Assembly (NCBI GenBank): GCA_963573305.1 | Contig: OY754337.1 | Span: 74,413,094 to 74,477,093 of the forward strand | Direction of reading: 5' to 3' | DNA from: Pyrrhosoma nymphula | Taxonomy: Eukaryota; Arthropoda; Insecta; Odonata; Coenagrionidae | Length of the DNA: 64,000 nucleotides | In this document: in pieces, positions 11,196-22,158 of the stretch | Layout: every line of letters starts with the position of its first letter | Numbering within the stretch: the first letter of the stretch is position 1 | Position numbers and translations under genes: made by a program | The notes under the pieces: generated by a model | The model's input: the letters and a program-made list of their open reading frames with translations, nothing else | The model's database searches: none | Told to the model about the DNA's origin: nothing

Positions 11196-11911
11196 AAGTA
11201 ATGAGATTCTCTAGGACAAAGAAAGCGAGGCTGGCCATAGACGTAGGAGGGCATAACCTGGAGTAAATAGAAAAATTGAATTACCTGGGTAGTACGCTAG
11301 CAGATAATAGGCTAGGCAGCAAATACATAAGGAGGAGAATAGCGCTAGTGAAGGAAGCGTCCCATAATAGAAGGAAGCGTCCCATAATAGAAGGGAGCTG
11401 ATGACGAGGACCATAAGTAAGGATGTAAGAAAGAGGCTGGTGAAGAGTTTGATATGGAGGGTGGCGTTGTATGAGGCAGAAGCGTGTTCCTTGAGAAAGG
11501 AATACGAAAATAGGCTGAAGGCGTTCAAGATTTTGGTGTGGAGGAGGATGAAGAAGGTGCGTTGGACGGAAAGGAAGACAAATGAGGAAGTGCTGGACCT
11601 AGTTAGTGAGGTGAGGAAACTTTTGGATGAGATCAGGGGACGGCAGGGCTGGTGGCTGGAAGGGGTGATGAGGGGTGATGGTTTTCTGAAGAGCTTGGTA
11701 GAGGGAATGATATTAGGCAAGCGGGGAAGGGAAAGAAAGAGAATAGGTTTTATGGACGGGATGAAGAAATGCAGGACTTAAGCTATTAGGAAGAAAGAAA
11801 TACTAGAGGTGGATGGGGAACTGCACGTGTAAGAGACTGTTGAATTTTCTCTGGCTTTCATTATAACCTACTTTTAACTGGTAGATTAGTCAGATAATGT
11901 ATATGATGATA
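11196..11911 (+). mobile_element. RTE-type LINE fragment nested in the MITE
   Basis: Comparison with the empty site at 34114-34551 delimits the insertion. The host sequence is repeated at its edges (ACTACTGGA at 11187-11195 and ACAACTGGA at 11911-11919), which looks like an aged target duplication. Only the C-terminal part of ORF2 and a short 3' tail are present. Confidence 0.7.
11225..11781 (+). pseudogene. RTE-type reverse transcriptase C-terminal part, frameshifted
   Basis: Translation shows the post-catalytic region typical of arthropod endonuclease-reverse transcriptases. First comes a KLNYLGSTLADN segment (YLGS motif), then an RRRIALVKEA helix, then from 11401 SLIWRVALYEAEA, a WRRMKKVRWTERKTNEEVL block and a WLEGVMRGDGFLKSLVEG block. 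The catalytic core lies upstream and is missing. A stop codon at 11264-11266 and a frameshift break the frame. The frameshift is explained by an exact 20-bp tandem duplication (11351-11370 and 11371-11390). The element is dead. Confidence 0.85.
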
Positions 11912-12088
11912 CAACTGGAGTCAGCTTGGAAGAAGTTCTTCGATTACTGTCACCATCTGTCGGGCGTAATATTAATCAATTAATGCGTTGGTTATACTAA
12001 ACATTTTTCGTTTTCCCGCAATAATCTCACGGCCTAGCTGTTTTCCCGGCACCCTAAACTGACGCGGAACACTAGTTGGGAACCACTG

Positions 12089-12663
12089 TATTAAATATAA
12101 CAGGTTCACGCGCGCACCCAGGACATTTTGGACGAAAATGGATCTAATGGTAGGGGTTTTAGGTGTACAATTGCAATTGGCTAGAAAACCTTTGAGCAGA
12201 TAAGGTTTTTGGTGAGAGTGTCCTTTTCAATTTACATATTATGTTTAACAAATTCTCAAAATTCAAATTTTTCTCAAATTGGGAGCAAAGTTAAAGCTAA
12301 AAATAGGTTTTAAAAATGTGTCATAAAAATAATAAAACTTTGTTTTTTGGCCACCATTTTGTTATTTCCTTAGATTTTAAAAACCAATAATATATGCTTT
12401 TTTCAGCGTGAATTTCTTGAAATTTGATTCCACACATTTTTTTTAATGATTTTTTTTAAATGTTAGATGTTTTTTTCAAGATTGCGGCCAAAAAATATTT
12501 ATTGCGCAACAGTACGGATGTATGTTGTTAGTATTTTGAATAGGTTCATGTTACCTACCATTTACAACAAGAATCATTTTGTTGCAATTAGTTCCACCTC
12601 AAGGTGTTTTTTTTTTCAATTATTTCTACTGCACTACTGGTCTAGAAGTATACTTGATGATGT
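12089..12663. other. probable intron upstream of the exon
   Basis: AT-rich sequence with T-runs and no coding signal. It gives way to the pyrimidine tract of the splice acceptor at 12664-12687. Confidence 0.5.
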
Positions 12664-12687
12664 CCCTTGCCTTTCTTCCCGCCACAG
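12664..12687 (+). promoter_or_regulatory. splice acceptor with polypyrimidine tract
   Basis: CCCTTGCCTTTCTTCCCGCCACAG ends exactly where coding-like GC-rich sequence begins. The pyrimidine run and the terminal CAG make a strong 3' splice site on the plus strand. Confidence 0.75.
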
Positions 12688-13113
12688 ACGATTCGTCGGA
12701 GGCATCATCGGCTTCTTCCGCGCCCCCGTCGGGGACAGCGGGGGCGTCGGCCAAGGGGCCGGGTGTGGACGGTCCTGGGGGCCCCCCCTCGGGTCCCCAG
12801 TGCCCCAAGGGGGGTGGTGAAGAGGCCTCCTCGCCGCCTCGGACGGTCATCGGCTGCGACATAGTGGGCGGCCGGGTGTGCCGCTGCACCCGCCTCCCGG
12901 CTTGCGGCCCTCAGGGCCAAGGCAAGGGCCGCAAGAGGAGGCGGAGGAAGGGAGGCGGGGCGCCGTCCTTCAATGAAGCCGCGCCCGCCGCCGCATCCAG
13001 CCCCTTCACCTTCGCCACCCTCGACGAGTGCAAGGAGCGGCTATCGCAGATGCTGAGGACGGTGGACGACCAACAGTATGAAGACGACGAGGACGACGAC
13101 GAAGAGGACTACG
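12688..13113 (+). CDS. Crim1: internal exon of a CRIM1/crimpy-like gene
   Basis: CRIM1-family proteins are signal-peptide-bearing, Cys-rich proteins that bind BMPs. They have an N-terminal IGFBP-like module followed by von Willebrand C repeats. The exon is 426 bp, exactly 142 codons, with phase-1 introns on both sides as expected for extracellular modules. It reads from ..DDSSEASS to ..EEDYG. The diagnostic block is IGCDIVGGRVCRCTRLPAC followed by SPFTFATLDECKERL. From memory the vertebrate exon 2 product has the same order: GC, hydrophobic-x-G, CxC, five residues, C, then NPFxFxxxDxC and L. Here a Lys/Arg-Gly-Ala-rich insert separates the two halves, a Ser/Gly/Pro-rich stretch precedes them, and a 14-residue Asp/Glu run ends the exon. 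The GC content is far above the flanks. An open ATG frame begins at 12579, but that start is intronic and not the gene start. The neighbouring exons (IGFBP Cys cluster upstream, VWC repeats downstream) were not found, so the introns are long. Confidence 0.72.
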
Positions 13114-13119
13114 GTGAGG
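13114..13119 (+). promoter_or_regulatory. splice donor
   Basis: TACG is followed by GTGAGG, a good 5' splice site that leaves the exon in phase 1, matching the incoming phase. A weaker alternative, CAG/GTTGGT, occurs at 13123-13130. Confidence 0.65.
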
Positions 13120-13150
13120 CGCCAGGTTGGTCATGTTGAAACCTATCTCC

Positions 13151-13478
13151 TATCCCTGACTGCAGATAAAATGCCTGCTCTCACTGCAATGCATGAGAAT
13201 TGTTAGCACTAAGCTGTATTTCATCTTAAACTTACCGATCATGGGACACAAAGCACAGCATAGGAGACATAAAAGCACCGTAAAATAACACGTAAAACAC
13301 TGCAGGATCTCACAGCACCCAATCCCTAACTGGGGGCAAATGCCTGTTACCACTGCAATGCATGAGAATCGCTAGCACTAAGCTGTATTTCATCTTAAAT
13401 TTGCCAATCATGGCACAAAAAGCACAACATAAGGGACATAAAAGCATGGCAAAATAGCACGGAAAGCACCTAAGGACT
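13151..13478. repeat. 169-bp tandem duplication
   Basis: Two diverged copies start near 13151 and 13320. They share CACTGCAATGCATGAGAAT, CACTAAGCTGTATTTCATC and further blocks. The minus-strand frames over both copies give similar Cys-rich peptides only because the DNA is duplicated. I see no evidence that they are genes. The duplication begins under 40 bp after the splice donor. Confidence 0.8.
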
Positions 13479-16027
13479 TCTCGGTATATCATATTAACAC
13501 ACTTATTAGTCCTAACTATTCAAATGACACTTTAATATTATTCATAAAATTTCACTTTTTGTAATGGTTATCTTTGTAATTTCAATATAGTGTCGTTTGA
13601 ATAACGTGTTTTATTAATATTATTTAAATACCTTTTTTAAAATTAAATATCTATTTATATTAAGTTTGTAGCATGTCAGTCAGTCATTCTGCATCCATTT
13701 GGTTTATTTCTCTCTCAAGTTTTGTGCTAGAGAAATGAAGTTTGGTGCATGAAATGTGGATTCTCTGTCGCTATGATTTAATAGTATTTTTGGATTTTTA
13801 GCAGTTGGTGGAGCAAAGAAAAATGCAAAAAACCGTAGCTATTAAGCTCATAATCCGTAAAAACTGCTTAACAACGATGAATATATTTAGGTTAGCAATG
13901 GTGAAGTAAACAAACAGTCCTCATTAAATTACAATCAGTTACAAATCGTATAGGCATATAAATGTTGTTAATTTATCTTTTTCAGGTAAATGTTGATTGC
14001 ACTACGATATTTGTATTACTTTATTTTCATTTCTTTTATTTCCCTTGATATATAGCTACTTTTACGCGGATGAAGTTATTTAGTGAAGATATTTAGAAAT
14101 TATCTGGGTGAATGTTTAAATGAATGCCACTCCAAATCAATAAGGTTCATGTGAAAGTTCTTTAAACTCAACGTTAATATAATCAATTAAGTGTTTTGAT
14201 ATTGCCGTTCCCTTGATTTGGTTTTATTGCATAAGATATACGATTAGCTAGCGTAAGTGAAATGAACCTCATGAGTTTTCTATGCATTAAAATGTCTGGA
14301 TAAATACCAAAGGTCGAAAACGTCTCAATACATTTGCGGGTGCCGCTGACTCATTATTGGTACAAACTTCACGTCGAAAGTTTAGAATTATTACTTATAC
14401 CATTACGAATGCTGAGAATATGGATGTGCGACAAAATGACCTCGGAGATAATACATTACCAGTATTTGTTAATGTATGTCAGGTATTGCTCCCGTGTTTG
14501 CTGTTTTGGGGAAGTAAAATTGCGAGTGGGGCACCTCAAGAGCACACCAGTCAGAGACTGCCTGGAAATCAGGCAGCAGGTCTGCTAGTACTCTTTTTAT
14601 TACGTACTGTTATTTATTTTCTTACCGTTTTTACATTCTCCTTCAAGTCCCCGGCAAGCATCAGGTTTCATTGTCGTCATAATGGCCGGAGACTCAGAAG
14701 GGGTTTGGCAGTATTCGCACCCACGTCCGACGCCTATGGGATAGGTGGCTACGCTGCGATTGGGCAATACGTACGAAGTAGACGAAGTGACCTCAGGACG
14801 GATTTCTTGTTATTATTATTAAATTTATCTTCATCTCGTTTTTCACTATTTTTCATGTTTCTATTTTTTTATTTCTTTTTTATTGATTGATTGGTAATCT
14901 TTAAAATATTTTATTTCACATTTTATCTGTGCATAGAAGCTCCCTTTTTATTTATTTCTATTAACCTCTTACATTCCCTTTTTTAAAAGTAAATTAGCCT
15001 TATCTATAAGTAGTAGGTTTTCGCTGTTTTTTCACACTCACCTTCATGTGTAGGTGTTTATCTGCAGTGGATTTTTCGTAAGGATATCAGCTCCTTATTC
15101 CTTAAGTTTTTTTCTCAGTCGTTTATATTTTCCTACACTCTATACATTCCAGCTGATTCATTTTAAATATTGATGGTCATTTTTTTGTTCTTTTTAAATA
15201 AATTTATTAGTCAATGTGTAAGTAATTTTTTCCTACTAGTATTTGACGAAGGGTTAGATGGAAGAAGGAACTGTCCTAGTCTCAATCTCGCCCCAATCAA
15301 GTCGTATAATTATTATATTCATCATTCATAATCTATTCGCGTGGATTATGTACGAGATTAAGAAAAACATTAATAGTTGTATGGAATAAAACGAGTCCTT
15401 CCAATGAGACGTGCAAAATGCATTTCTTAAATATTAGTCATTGATCACACATGGAAAGAATGGGGAACTAACTAAATTTTCAACGGTTTTCTGTTAAATT
15501 GATCATTTAACCTCGTTCAATATCTATGCAACGATAAATTACTTAAATGCAAATTTTTACTGCTGAAGTAGTGCAAACATTGATTATTTTGCGTCAAAAA
15601 GTCATGTTTTAAATCTTAATTCGATTTCTGGCAAAAAAAGCAAGTGCGAAAAAAATGCAAGAGATAATAACTTTCATGTTTCAGACATCAGATACAAAGC
15701 ATTTCGAGCCTATGTCATGAGTGCAAGAACCTTAAATAAGCAAACCTTAGCACCAAATCCAATATTATTCTTAGGGAAGTGTACATGCACGAGTTGATAA
15801 AAAAGTGATTTTTAAAAGCCTAAATTGAAAGGATTGATTCATAAAATTAATTAATTAAATGTTGGTAAATAAAGATAATATAGAGTGAATGAGACTTAAA
15901 AATAATATGTATATATTTATTAGTGCATATTAAATTGGGTAGTAAACTTAAAATTTCGAAAATAATATCTCTTTTTATATAAGGATTTATTTGTTTGGCC
16001 AGAAAAGTCAAAGACCAAGTTACGAGT
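13479..16027. other. AT-rich non-coding sequence, probable intron
   Basis: Mostly AT-rich with many T-runs. A 177-codon plus frame at 14357-14890 ends in a Phe/Leu-rich translation of a T-rich tract and carries no motif. On the minus strand near 14725, GTGGGTGCGAATACTGCC resembles a SINE B box, so a degenerate tRNA-derived SINE may lie at about 14660-14800, but its A box is weak. Confidence 0.4.
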
Positions 16028-16088
16028 TTGCGAGTTACAAATAAATAAATAAATATATATAAATGTATTTATTTGTAACTTGCAAAAT
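16028..16088. repeat. hairpin with AAATAAAT core
   Basis: TTTGCGAGTTACAAATAAAT at 16027-16046 pairs with ATTTATTTGTAACTTGCAAA at the right, enclosing an AT-rich loop. It could fold as a stem of roughly 20 bp. No element ends were identified. Confidence 0.55.
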
Positions 16089-18299
16089 AAGTCAGAGCAT
16101 CCTTTTATCACCTACCAAATGTGCATTCGGAGATTTCTGTTTTGAGATTAGGCATACATTGCCCAACTTTGTTGCTCCTTCCTCCGCATAACTCGAAGAG
16201 AAACCTTTTTTTATGGAGCTAGCGCAGGATATCGCTTAACATGATGCGAACCGAATGCGCTCCGTATCAAAACGACGTGCATGTTTTGTTTTATCGCTCA
16301 GCCCGAGGCACCGTGCATCCAGGCCTACGGAGGAGCTCGATAAGGGTGCCACGCCACTGTAATTAATGCTTTCCAGATTTCCCTCGAAACTTCCATTCTG
16401 CTACACCACTCATTAGCGTCGTGGAGACGGATGAAGCGGCTCGAGAATTTATGCCTCGTGGCTGTAAAAGTAAACCAGGTCTTCTTCCAAATAATCCTCT
16501 GAAAGCTAATGCACGAACGGAAGGAAGCGTTGGAAAAATGCGTGCGTAAAACGTTTAGATTTATCGGTGGACTTCCTTCGCGTTAAAACGGCACTCGTCG
16601 ACGTCTCTTGAGTGCAAGCCTCGTATATCTTACCCATCTTTACTCTACTGTGACGGCCAGCCCCACGGTTAGGATACCTCATGCATCACAAGTTAATATC
16701 TCTTTCCGGGCATTTATCCGCCGTGAGGTGGAAAATATGGCGTACTGTAAAAAGTCCCATCGCTTGATATTCTCCCAACGCTTCCGAGAGCAACTCATTC
16801 TCATGGATAGTCTAAATGCAACTGCATTGTTAGCACGTGAAATTACCGTTTGTCGTTCAAACAATATTTCATCATTCCGTTGAAGAAAGTCATTTTGCAG
16901 TGCAGTGTAGCGAAGTCCGCTATTTCGTTACATATCTACATAACATTTGGAAGATTTTAAATATTCCTTTTAAAATCCTTGAAATATTATTTACCACACA
17001 CAATAACCTCGTTGGTAAAAGAGATTTTTTCCTCACCATTTGCATTTTATACTTTGCAAGTTGAAAATCTGCCAAAAATGATGGGCAAAATACCCAGTCA
17101 TGCCAATCTTATTAGTATAGACTTTATTTCATAATAGTTAGTATATATTTTTTGCATTGTTTATTTCACTGCTTAAAGGCTTTAAGTCGTTGTGTACTTA
17201 ATATTATCTGTACGGAATTGATAGGTCTGTTAATATTTGTAGCTTAGGCATATTTATTTTTTTCTATTTAAAATTTATTTGGATAGAAAATGGAAAATTT
17301 GTAATTGATCCAGATATATAGGTTGCTATGTGCAAAACTTTAATACCAAGCTGATAACCCGTCAAAAAATGACGGATTAGCAAATTAATTTTTGTTACGT
17401 CGCGTCGTATAAAACCAGGTTGTCTTAAGTCCTCAAATTGCCCACTTCTCCGGCTACGGCTTGCTCCATGCTCTTTCGTAAATGCATTAAACAGTGGCTG
17501 TCACAATGGTCTAATCTTGAAAATGGTGATAAAAACACCAAAATAGTGTATTTGATCTTGATTATCGTATTATATAGACCAAGAGGTTAATCTCGGGCGC
17601 TAGAAAATTAAAACTCATCCTTTCTTGCGCAATGCAGTTCAAGTCTCATTGTTTTAAATGCATTTTGCCATATTTTAAATTCGTAAAATAAAATACTCTA
17701 CCCTTAAGTCCCCATTAATTCCCATACTATTCATTGGCCCGGAAATATATTCAAAGCAGAAACTCGGTATTTTTCTTAAGTTAGATGAAGCGCTATGACA
17801 TTTTCGTCCCTAAAGGTATGACCTCTATTCGAAATCCTTGCGGGCGTCTCCAAGAACATTCCGACGTGCACAGCTGTGTACACTAGTTTTGCGCTAATTA
17901 TTATAGGAAATGTCTTTTGGACAGTAATTAATGCTAACAAAATATTAAAATCTGTGCTGAAGTGGCTATTAGCGTAACACATTGACAGTTGCTATCCAAA
18001 CGTGGTTTCTATCCAAATTTAACATGTATTTAACATATATTAAACATTTATAAGCTTGTGTTTGTGTCTTCAATTTAAAATTTATCTGTGTCGAAAATGG
18101 ATATTCGGGGATTTTTCCAGACATACATGTATGATACCATAAAAAATCGACACCAAAAACAATTAAATTGGTTCAGCCGTTTTCTCAAACATTAGACTGT
18201 TTGTTAAGTAGAATCGCAAAAAATGGGGAGGCCAGATACTTCCCTATCACCAAAGTGTGCAAAGTTCATTATAGACATTTCTATTATCATCTCCATCTA
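16089..18299. other. non-coding; moderately GC block 16190-16620
   Basis: Between 16190 and 16620 composition rises to balanced GC with apparently single-copy sequence and no convincing open frame. This is the kind of block that can be a conserved intronic regulatory element, though nothing here proves it. The rest is AT-rich. CCGTCAAAAAATGACGG at 17358-17374 is a small perfect palindrome of unknown origin. Confidence 0.35.
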
Positions 18300-18480
18300 C
18301 AAAATACCATGCAAATCACCTCCAGGGTGTGTGGCACGGGGTAATTCCACACCTGGCAGGCTATACTCGAACCAATTCAATACCGAGACTCGCTAACTCC
18401 CCTGGCCGCAAGGTGAGGACATGGAAGCACTCAGGAGAACTATGCACAGCGAAACCAGAAGCAAAGGGAGTGCAACGTTG
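18300..18480 (-). repeat. possible tRNA-derived SINE
   Basis: On the minus strand GGGGAGTTAGCGAGTC resembles an A box. It is followed about 20 bases later by TTGGTTCGAGTATAGCC, a good B-box match. The spacing is short and the boundaries are unclear. Confidence 0.4.
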
Positions 18481-18746
18481 ACTAACATGTTGTACACTGG
18501 TTACCATACTACTACTTATTAGTATTATTTATGCTTTTTATTTATGTATACTACAAGATATCAAATAATGCAGAAATAAAGTCACGCGGGACATTTCAAG
18601 AAGAATGCTTTTTCATAATTTCTTTGACTTTCACGGCATCCGAATTCTTTAGTCATTTCAAAGACTTCAAAGCTTTTAAGTTTTTGTAAATGAGTTATTA
18701 TTATTTGCATTCATAAAAAATTCATAAAAATAAATCACATTTTGTA

Positions 18747-19112
18747 CCAAAGCAAATGCTCTGCATTATGCTTACACCAGTCTATCAAAGGCCACTAGTT
18801 CATGTGCATGTCGCTATCCATTGGTTATGGGGCTAAACGTCTTAAATCTCCCGAGGAAAAACGTTTTAGGAATGTTCTGAAAGAATGGTATTATTTACTT
18901 CCCAATGGATAAATATCCTAAGCGTCCTAATCACATTCAGTGCCAAAGCAAGTGCTCTGCAATATGCTTGCACCAGTATATCATAGGCCATTAATTCATG
19001 TGAAAATCGCTATTCCATGGCTCTGCAAATCTTTAATCTCCTGAGGGAAAAAAGTGTCAGAAATTTTTTGAAAGAATGGCATTATTCACTCATAAATGTA
19101 TTAATACGTACA
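18747..19112. repeat. 196-bp diverged tandem duplication
   Basis: Copies begin with CCAAAGCAAATGCTCTGC at 18747 and CCAAAGCAAGTGCTCTGC at 18943. They share downstream blocks including TTAATCTC/TTAAATCTC and GAAAGAATGG. Divergence suggests an old event. It is non-coding. Confidence 0.75.
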
Positions 19113-21909
19113 GTAAATATTTGTTGTGAGCGCGTTATGTTACGTTATTTATTTTCATTTTAATTTTCTGAGTTGAATAATCAATTTCCAATATCCTTTT
19201 TTTCCTCCAGTTACATTATCGGTGGTACTAATTAATTTAACGTAGTCAAATTGCTCCTCTAACTAATTATATTTCTGAATTTGCTCCGAATTTGCTCGCC
19301 GAAGGCAATAATAAATAATTAGCCTCCAGAGCCCTTATTTCCTCTAGGGATACTTATCCAACAACGATTTTAGCAAAATATTGCATATAATTGTTCATAG
19401 TTATTTTATTTTTGTGAGCATTTAGATATTTTTACTATAATATTTTAATATAATCAATTTCGGAGTGAGTTTTTCAAAGTTCAACTACCTTCCTTTTCTA
19501 CTCGATGAACTTGGAAGATAGACCTTGTAGCACGGCTATTTTAAACATTGTGATGCGTCTTGTAAATATAAAAACACAAAATAGAACACCTTGTGAGGCG
19601 AATCCATGTCGAAGCTCGTGTAACTGTGCAACCGTAGCAAACGCTAACCCGAGCAAATATTCCTTGGGGGAACTGTAGCTGTATTTGCGTTGAGGTTTTC
19701 AGTTCTCAAAATTTAATCAAATTTGAGCGTTGTTTCATACCTATTTTATTTTCTAATTTTAAGCTCTCTAGTTTTTATTTATTTGCTCCTGATGCTGGCG
19801 TAATTGTTCTGTAAATTAAAATATGGCGTCATTCTAATCAACGTTGACCTTTTGCTTGCGGGCGGGCTTTTGTTGCTCCATTGACCCAATTCTCGACTCC
19901 TCCCCTTTTCTTGTTTTATTATTATTTTTTTCTGGAGTGAGATTCTGCGGAGGGGAAAGCTCTGATATCACGGAAAAAATTGCGAGAAAATGGACGCACT
20001 TACACCCACTATTCTTCGGATATAAACTGCGTGTTTATATATATTTTTTTCACGTATAACTTCACGCTCGAGAAAATGACGGAAGCAGCCGTAGTGCGCG
20101 TTGTATCTAGAGGGCGCGCAGCCTGCTATATTCACCGTTTATGTGCGCGTGTTTGCGTAAATATTCATAAATTCTAATCTCTCCCGTACCTATCCCTCAA
20201 AGCATTCCGGAGAGCGATAATTCGTTCCCTAGTGTGGGCACACGACCGCACGTATATCCCGCGGCGCTGTAAATTCATTAAGTTCGGTTTTAGCTCACGC
20301 ACACAGGAGCCCGCTGCCGCCGTCGCATCGCCAGCCACATCCCATTAGAAGGTGGTCGGATCGGCTGAATTAAGGGTGAGAATCAAAATAAAAGACGGAA
20401 AGAACGAAAGAGAGGGTCACTTATCCCCTCGCGTAAAGCCTTCTGCCTAACTGAGCAGTTCGCATGGCGTTCGTCACTGCTTTATTTTCATGGTAACTGT
20501 ATAGGCATTGGTGTACGCATTCCTCGCTAAAAGTTCCAACGCGTCACCCAACCAGGGTCTATCTGAGCGCATCCACGTTCAAACTAGCATTCAAATCGAG
20601 AGTGTCTCTCTACGCACTGCTGCTATCGGGTAAAGTTAAACTATAAAATTAAACCCTGGCCTACTAACATAAGATAAAATTAATCTACGGAGCAAGACTT
20701 ACCTACGTAATGATCATCAGAGGGCATGATGGGATTATTTATACCTTAAATAACGCTAAATATTAAACTTCCATAGTATATTAATTTCATGGATCTGATA
20801 TTCTTATACATTGTCTAATCGAATGCCTTTGAGGCTCAGTTAAGTCAGACGGCTAAGTTAAGTCATGATGTTCCTACATTTTCACGTGAAATTAGTTGAG
20901 TAAGCCTGCTGCCGAATTTTTTATGTTAACAAACTAAAGTATTCGTATTTTAGAGTATTCATAAAATCTAGCCACAGATCAAACCCAATCTCTCAACCCT
21001 TAAGCCACGCAAAAAATAAAACAGGTCCATGAAAATAAGGGAGAGTTCTTGGTAATGAAAACGATTCTGCTACCGAGCATGTTGCAAAAAAAGTTATCTT
21101 GTGTAGGCGGTGTGCAGTTTGGTGTTAAGGCCCTCGTAAATGCATACTATTAAAGTGCTAATGCAGAGGCTTGCGCTAATGTGATTCTGCAGCGGGAACT
21201 ATCAGCAGTCATCAGCAGTTAGCATACTATTCACACTACCAACTTCAAACCTCTCATCGCATCACTAATTCAGGCATTAATTTTGTGCTAGCGGGGCCAA
21301 TTGATGGCAGATCTGTTTCGACCATTAATTCTAATCTTAGCCATGAATTTCAACCTCACGTGATTCGTATTACTGAGGCTATATTTGAAAATTCAAAATG
21401 ATTAGCACAGAAGTTTCCCCTAGGTCAACGTAAAATTCGATAACTTTCTCTGTTGCAATCATTCTTGAGCTTTTATATTAATATTTCTGCTCGGATTTTT
21501 TCTAAATTTCAAATTAACTACTGATGAAAGATAAATCCATTGTAAACATGCGCGTAACACGTTTGGAAAATAAATAATCATGTTCATTACATCTTTACTT
21601 ACAATTCTTTGTATTTTATGTTCATTTATAAGCCCTAAGTTCAAAATATTGTGAAATTTCTCATCCCCTACAACATCGAAAGGAAAGTGTGGAGCAGGTA
21701 ATAGTTGGACTAGTATAGATTAGGAATCACCCAAGACTTGAATGATACGCGCATGGTTAAGGTGACTGGAAGATGTAAAATCGCTATGGTTTTAGGTGGA
21801 CAGGTTATGTATTGTTTCAGCCACACTGTATGTGTAGTAAAAGCAGCAGCTACACAATGAAAAAGATGCTCTGGATAACATCAAGCCCATCTCTACATCG
21901 GCATGGTAG
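19113..21909. other. non-coding; GC-richer block 20080-20360
   Basis: Long AT-rich stretches surround a CpG-containing block (20080-20360) without an open frame or repeat ends. It may be regulatory or a remnant of a promoter. No other feature was found. Confidence 0.35.
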
Positions 21910-21927
21910 TTAAAAGTGACCAATTAA

Positions 21928-22146
21928 TAAATTCAACAGATTCAGGCGAGATATCGTGGAAGTTCTTCATAATGTAAGAGAAACAATTGCACTTTTCCAC
22001 AAATTGGTTTATTGCGTACAACGCGTTTCGGCTCACAGAGCCATCATCAGGTACAAAATCTTGTACCTGATGATGGCTCTGTGAGCCGAAACGCGTTGTA
22101 CGCAATAAACCAATTTGTGGAAAAGTGCAATTGTTTCTCTTACATT
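21928..22146. mobile_element. palindromic PLE terminal insertion with 12-bp target duplication
   Basis: A 219-bp insertion is flanked by the direct repeat GTGACCAATTAA (21916-21927 and 22147-22158). Inside, the arms 21972-22056 and 22061-22145 are apparently perfect 85-bp reverse complements around a 4-base centre. Both arms carry the motif GATGATGGCTCTGTGAGCC typical of Penelope-like element ends. There is no endonuclease or reverse transcriptase sequence, so it is a minimal terminal-hairpin copy. Confidence 0.8.
22063..22101 (+). ncRNA. hammerhead-ribozyme-like motif, PLE type
   Basis: CTGATGA (22067-22073) is followed by one T, stem II GGCTC/GAGCC closing a TGT loop (22075-22087), GAAA (22088-22091), the self-complementary CGCG (22092-22095) and TT. 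GTAC before the box and GTAC after the TT can form stem I. All core positions of a minimal type I hammerhead are present except for the extra T before stem II. The other palindrome arm carries the same motif on the minus strand. Such short-stem-III hammerheads are known in Penelope-like elements and can act as dimers. Confidence 0.7.
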
Positions 22147-22158
22147 GTGACCAATTAA

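Larger units (their letters stand above)
10949..12088. mobile_element. hAT-like MITE, copy 1 (interrupted)
   Basis: The left end AGGTGATTACCAACC and the right end GGGAACCACTG are variants of the CAGTGGTTCCCAACC hAT terminus. The two outer parts (10949-11195 and about 11912-12088) align, in reverse complement, with the uninterrupted copy at 34114-34551. The central 720 bp is an RTE-type LINE insertion. No clean 8-bp target duplication remains. Confidence 0.7.

Noticed and set aside
12579..13139. 186-codon ATG-started open frame taken as a complete small gene
   Set aside because: The first 36 residues come from AT-rich intron sequence before a strong splice acceptor, and the end runs past a good donor. 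The coding signal lies only between the splice sites.
13150..13492. Two similar Cys-rich minus-strand peptides as a small paralogous gene pair
   Set aside because: Their similarity is explained by a 169-bp tandem DNA duplication. There is no signal peptide logic, splice context or conserved Cys spacing.
14357..14890. 177-codon plus-strand frame as a membrane-protein exon
   Set aside because: The hydrophobic C-terminal part translates a T-rich tract, the rest has no motif, and convincing splice sites are absent.
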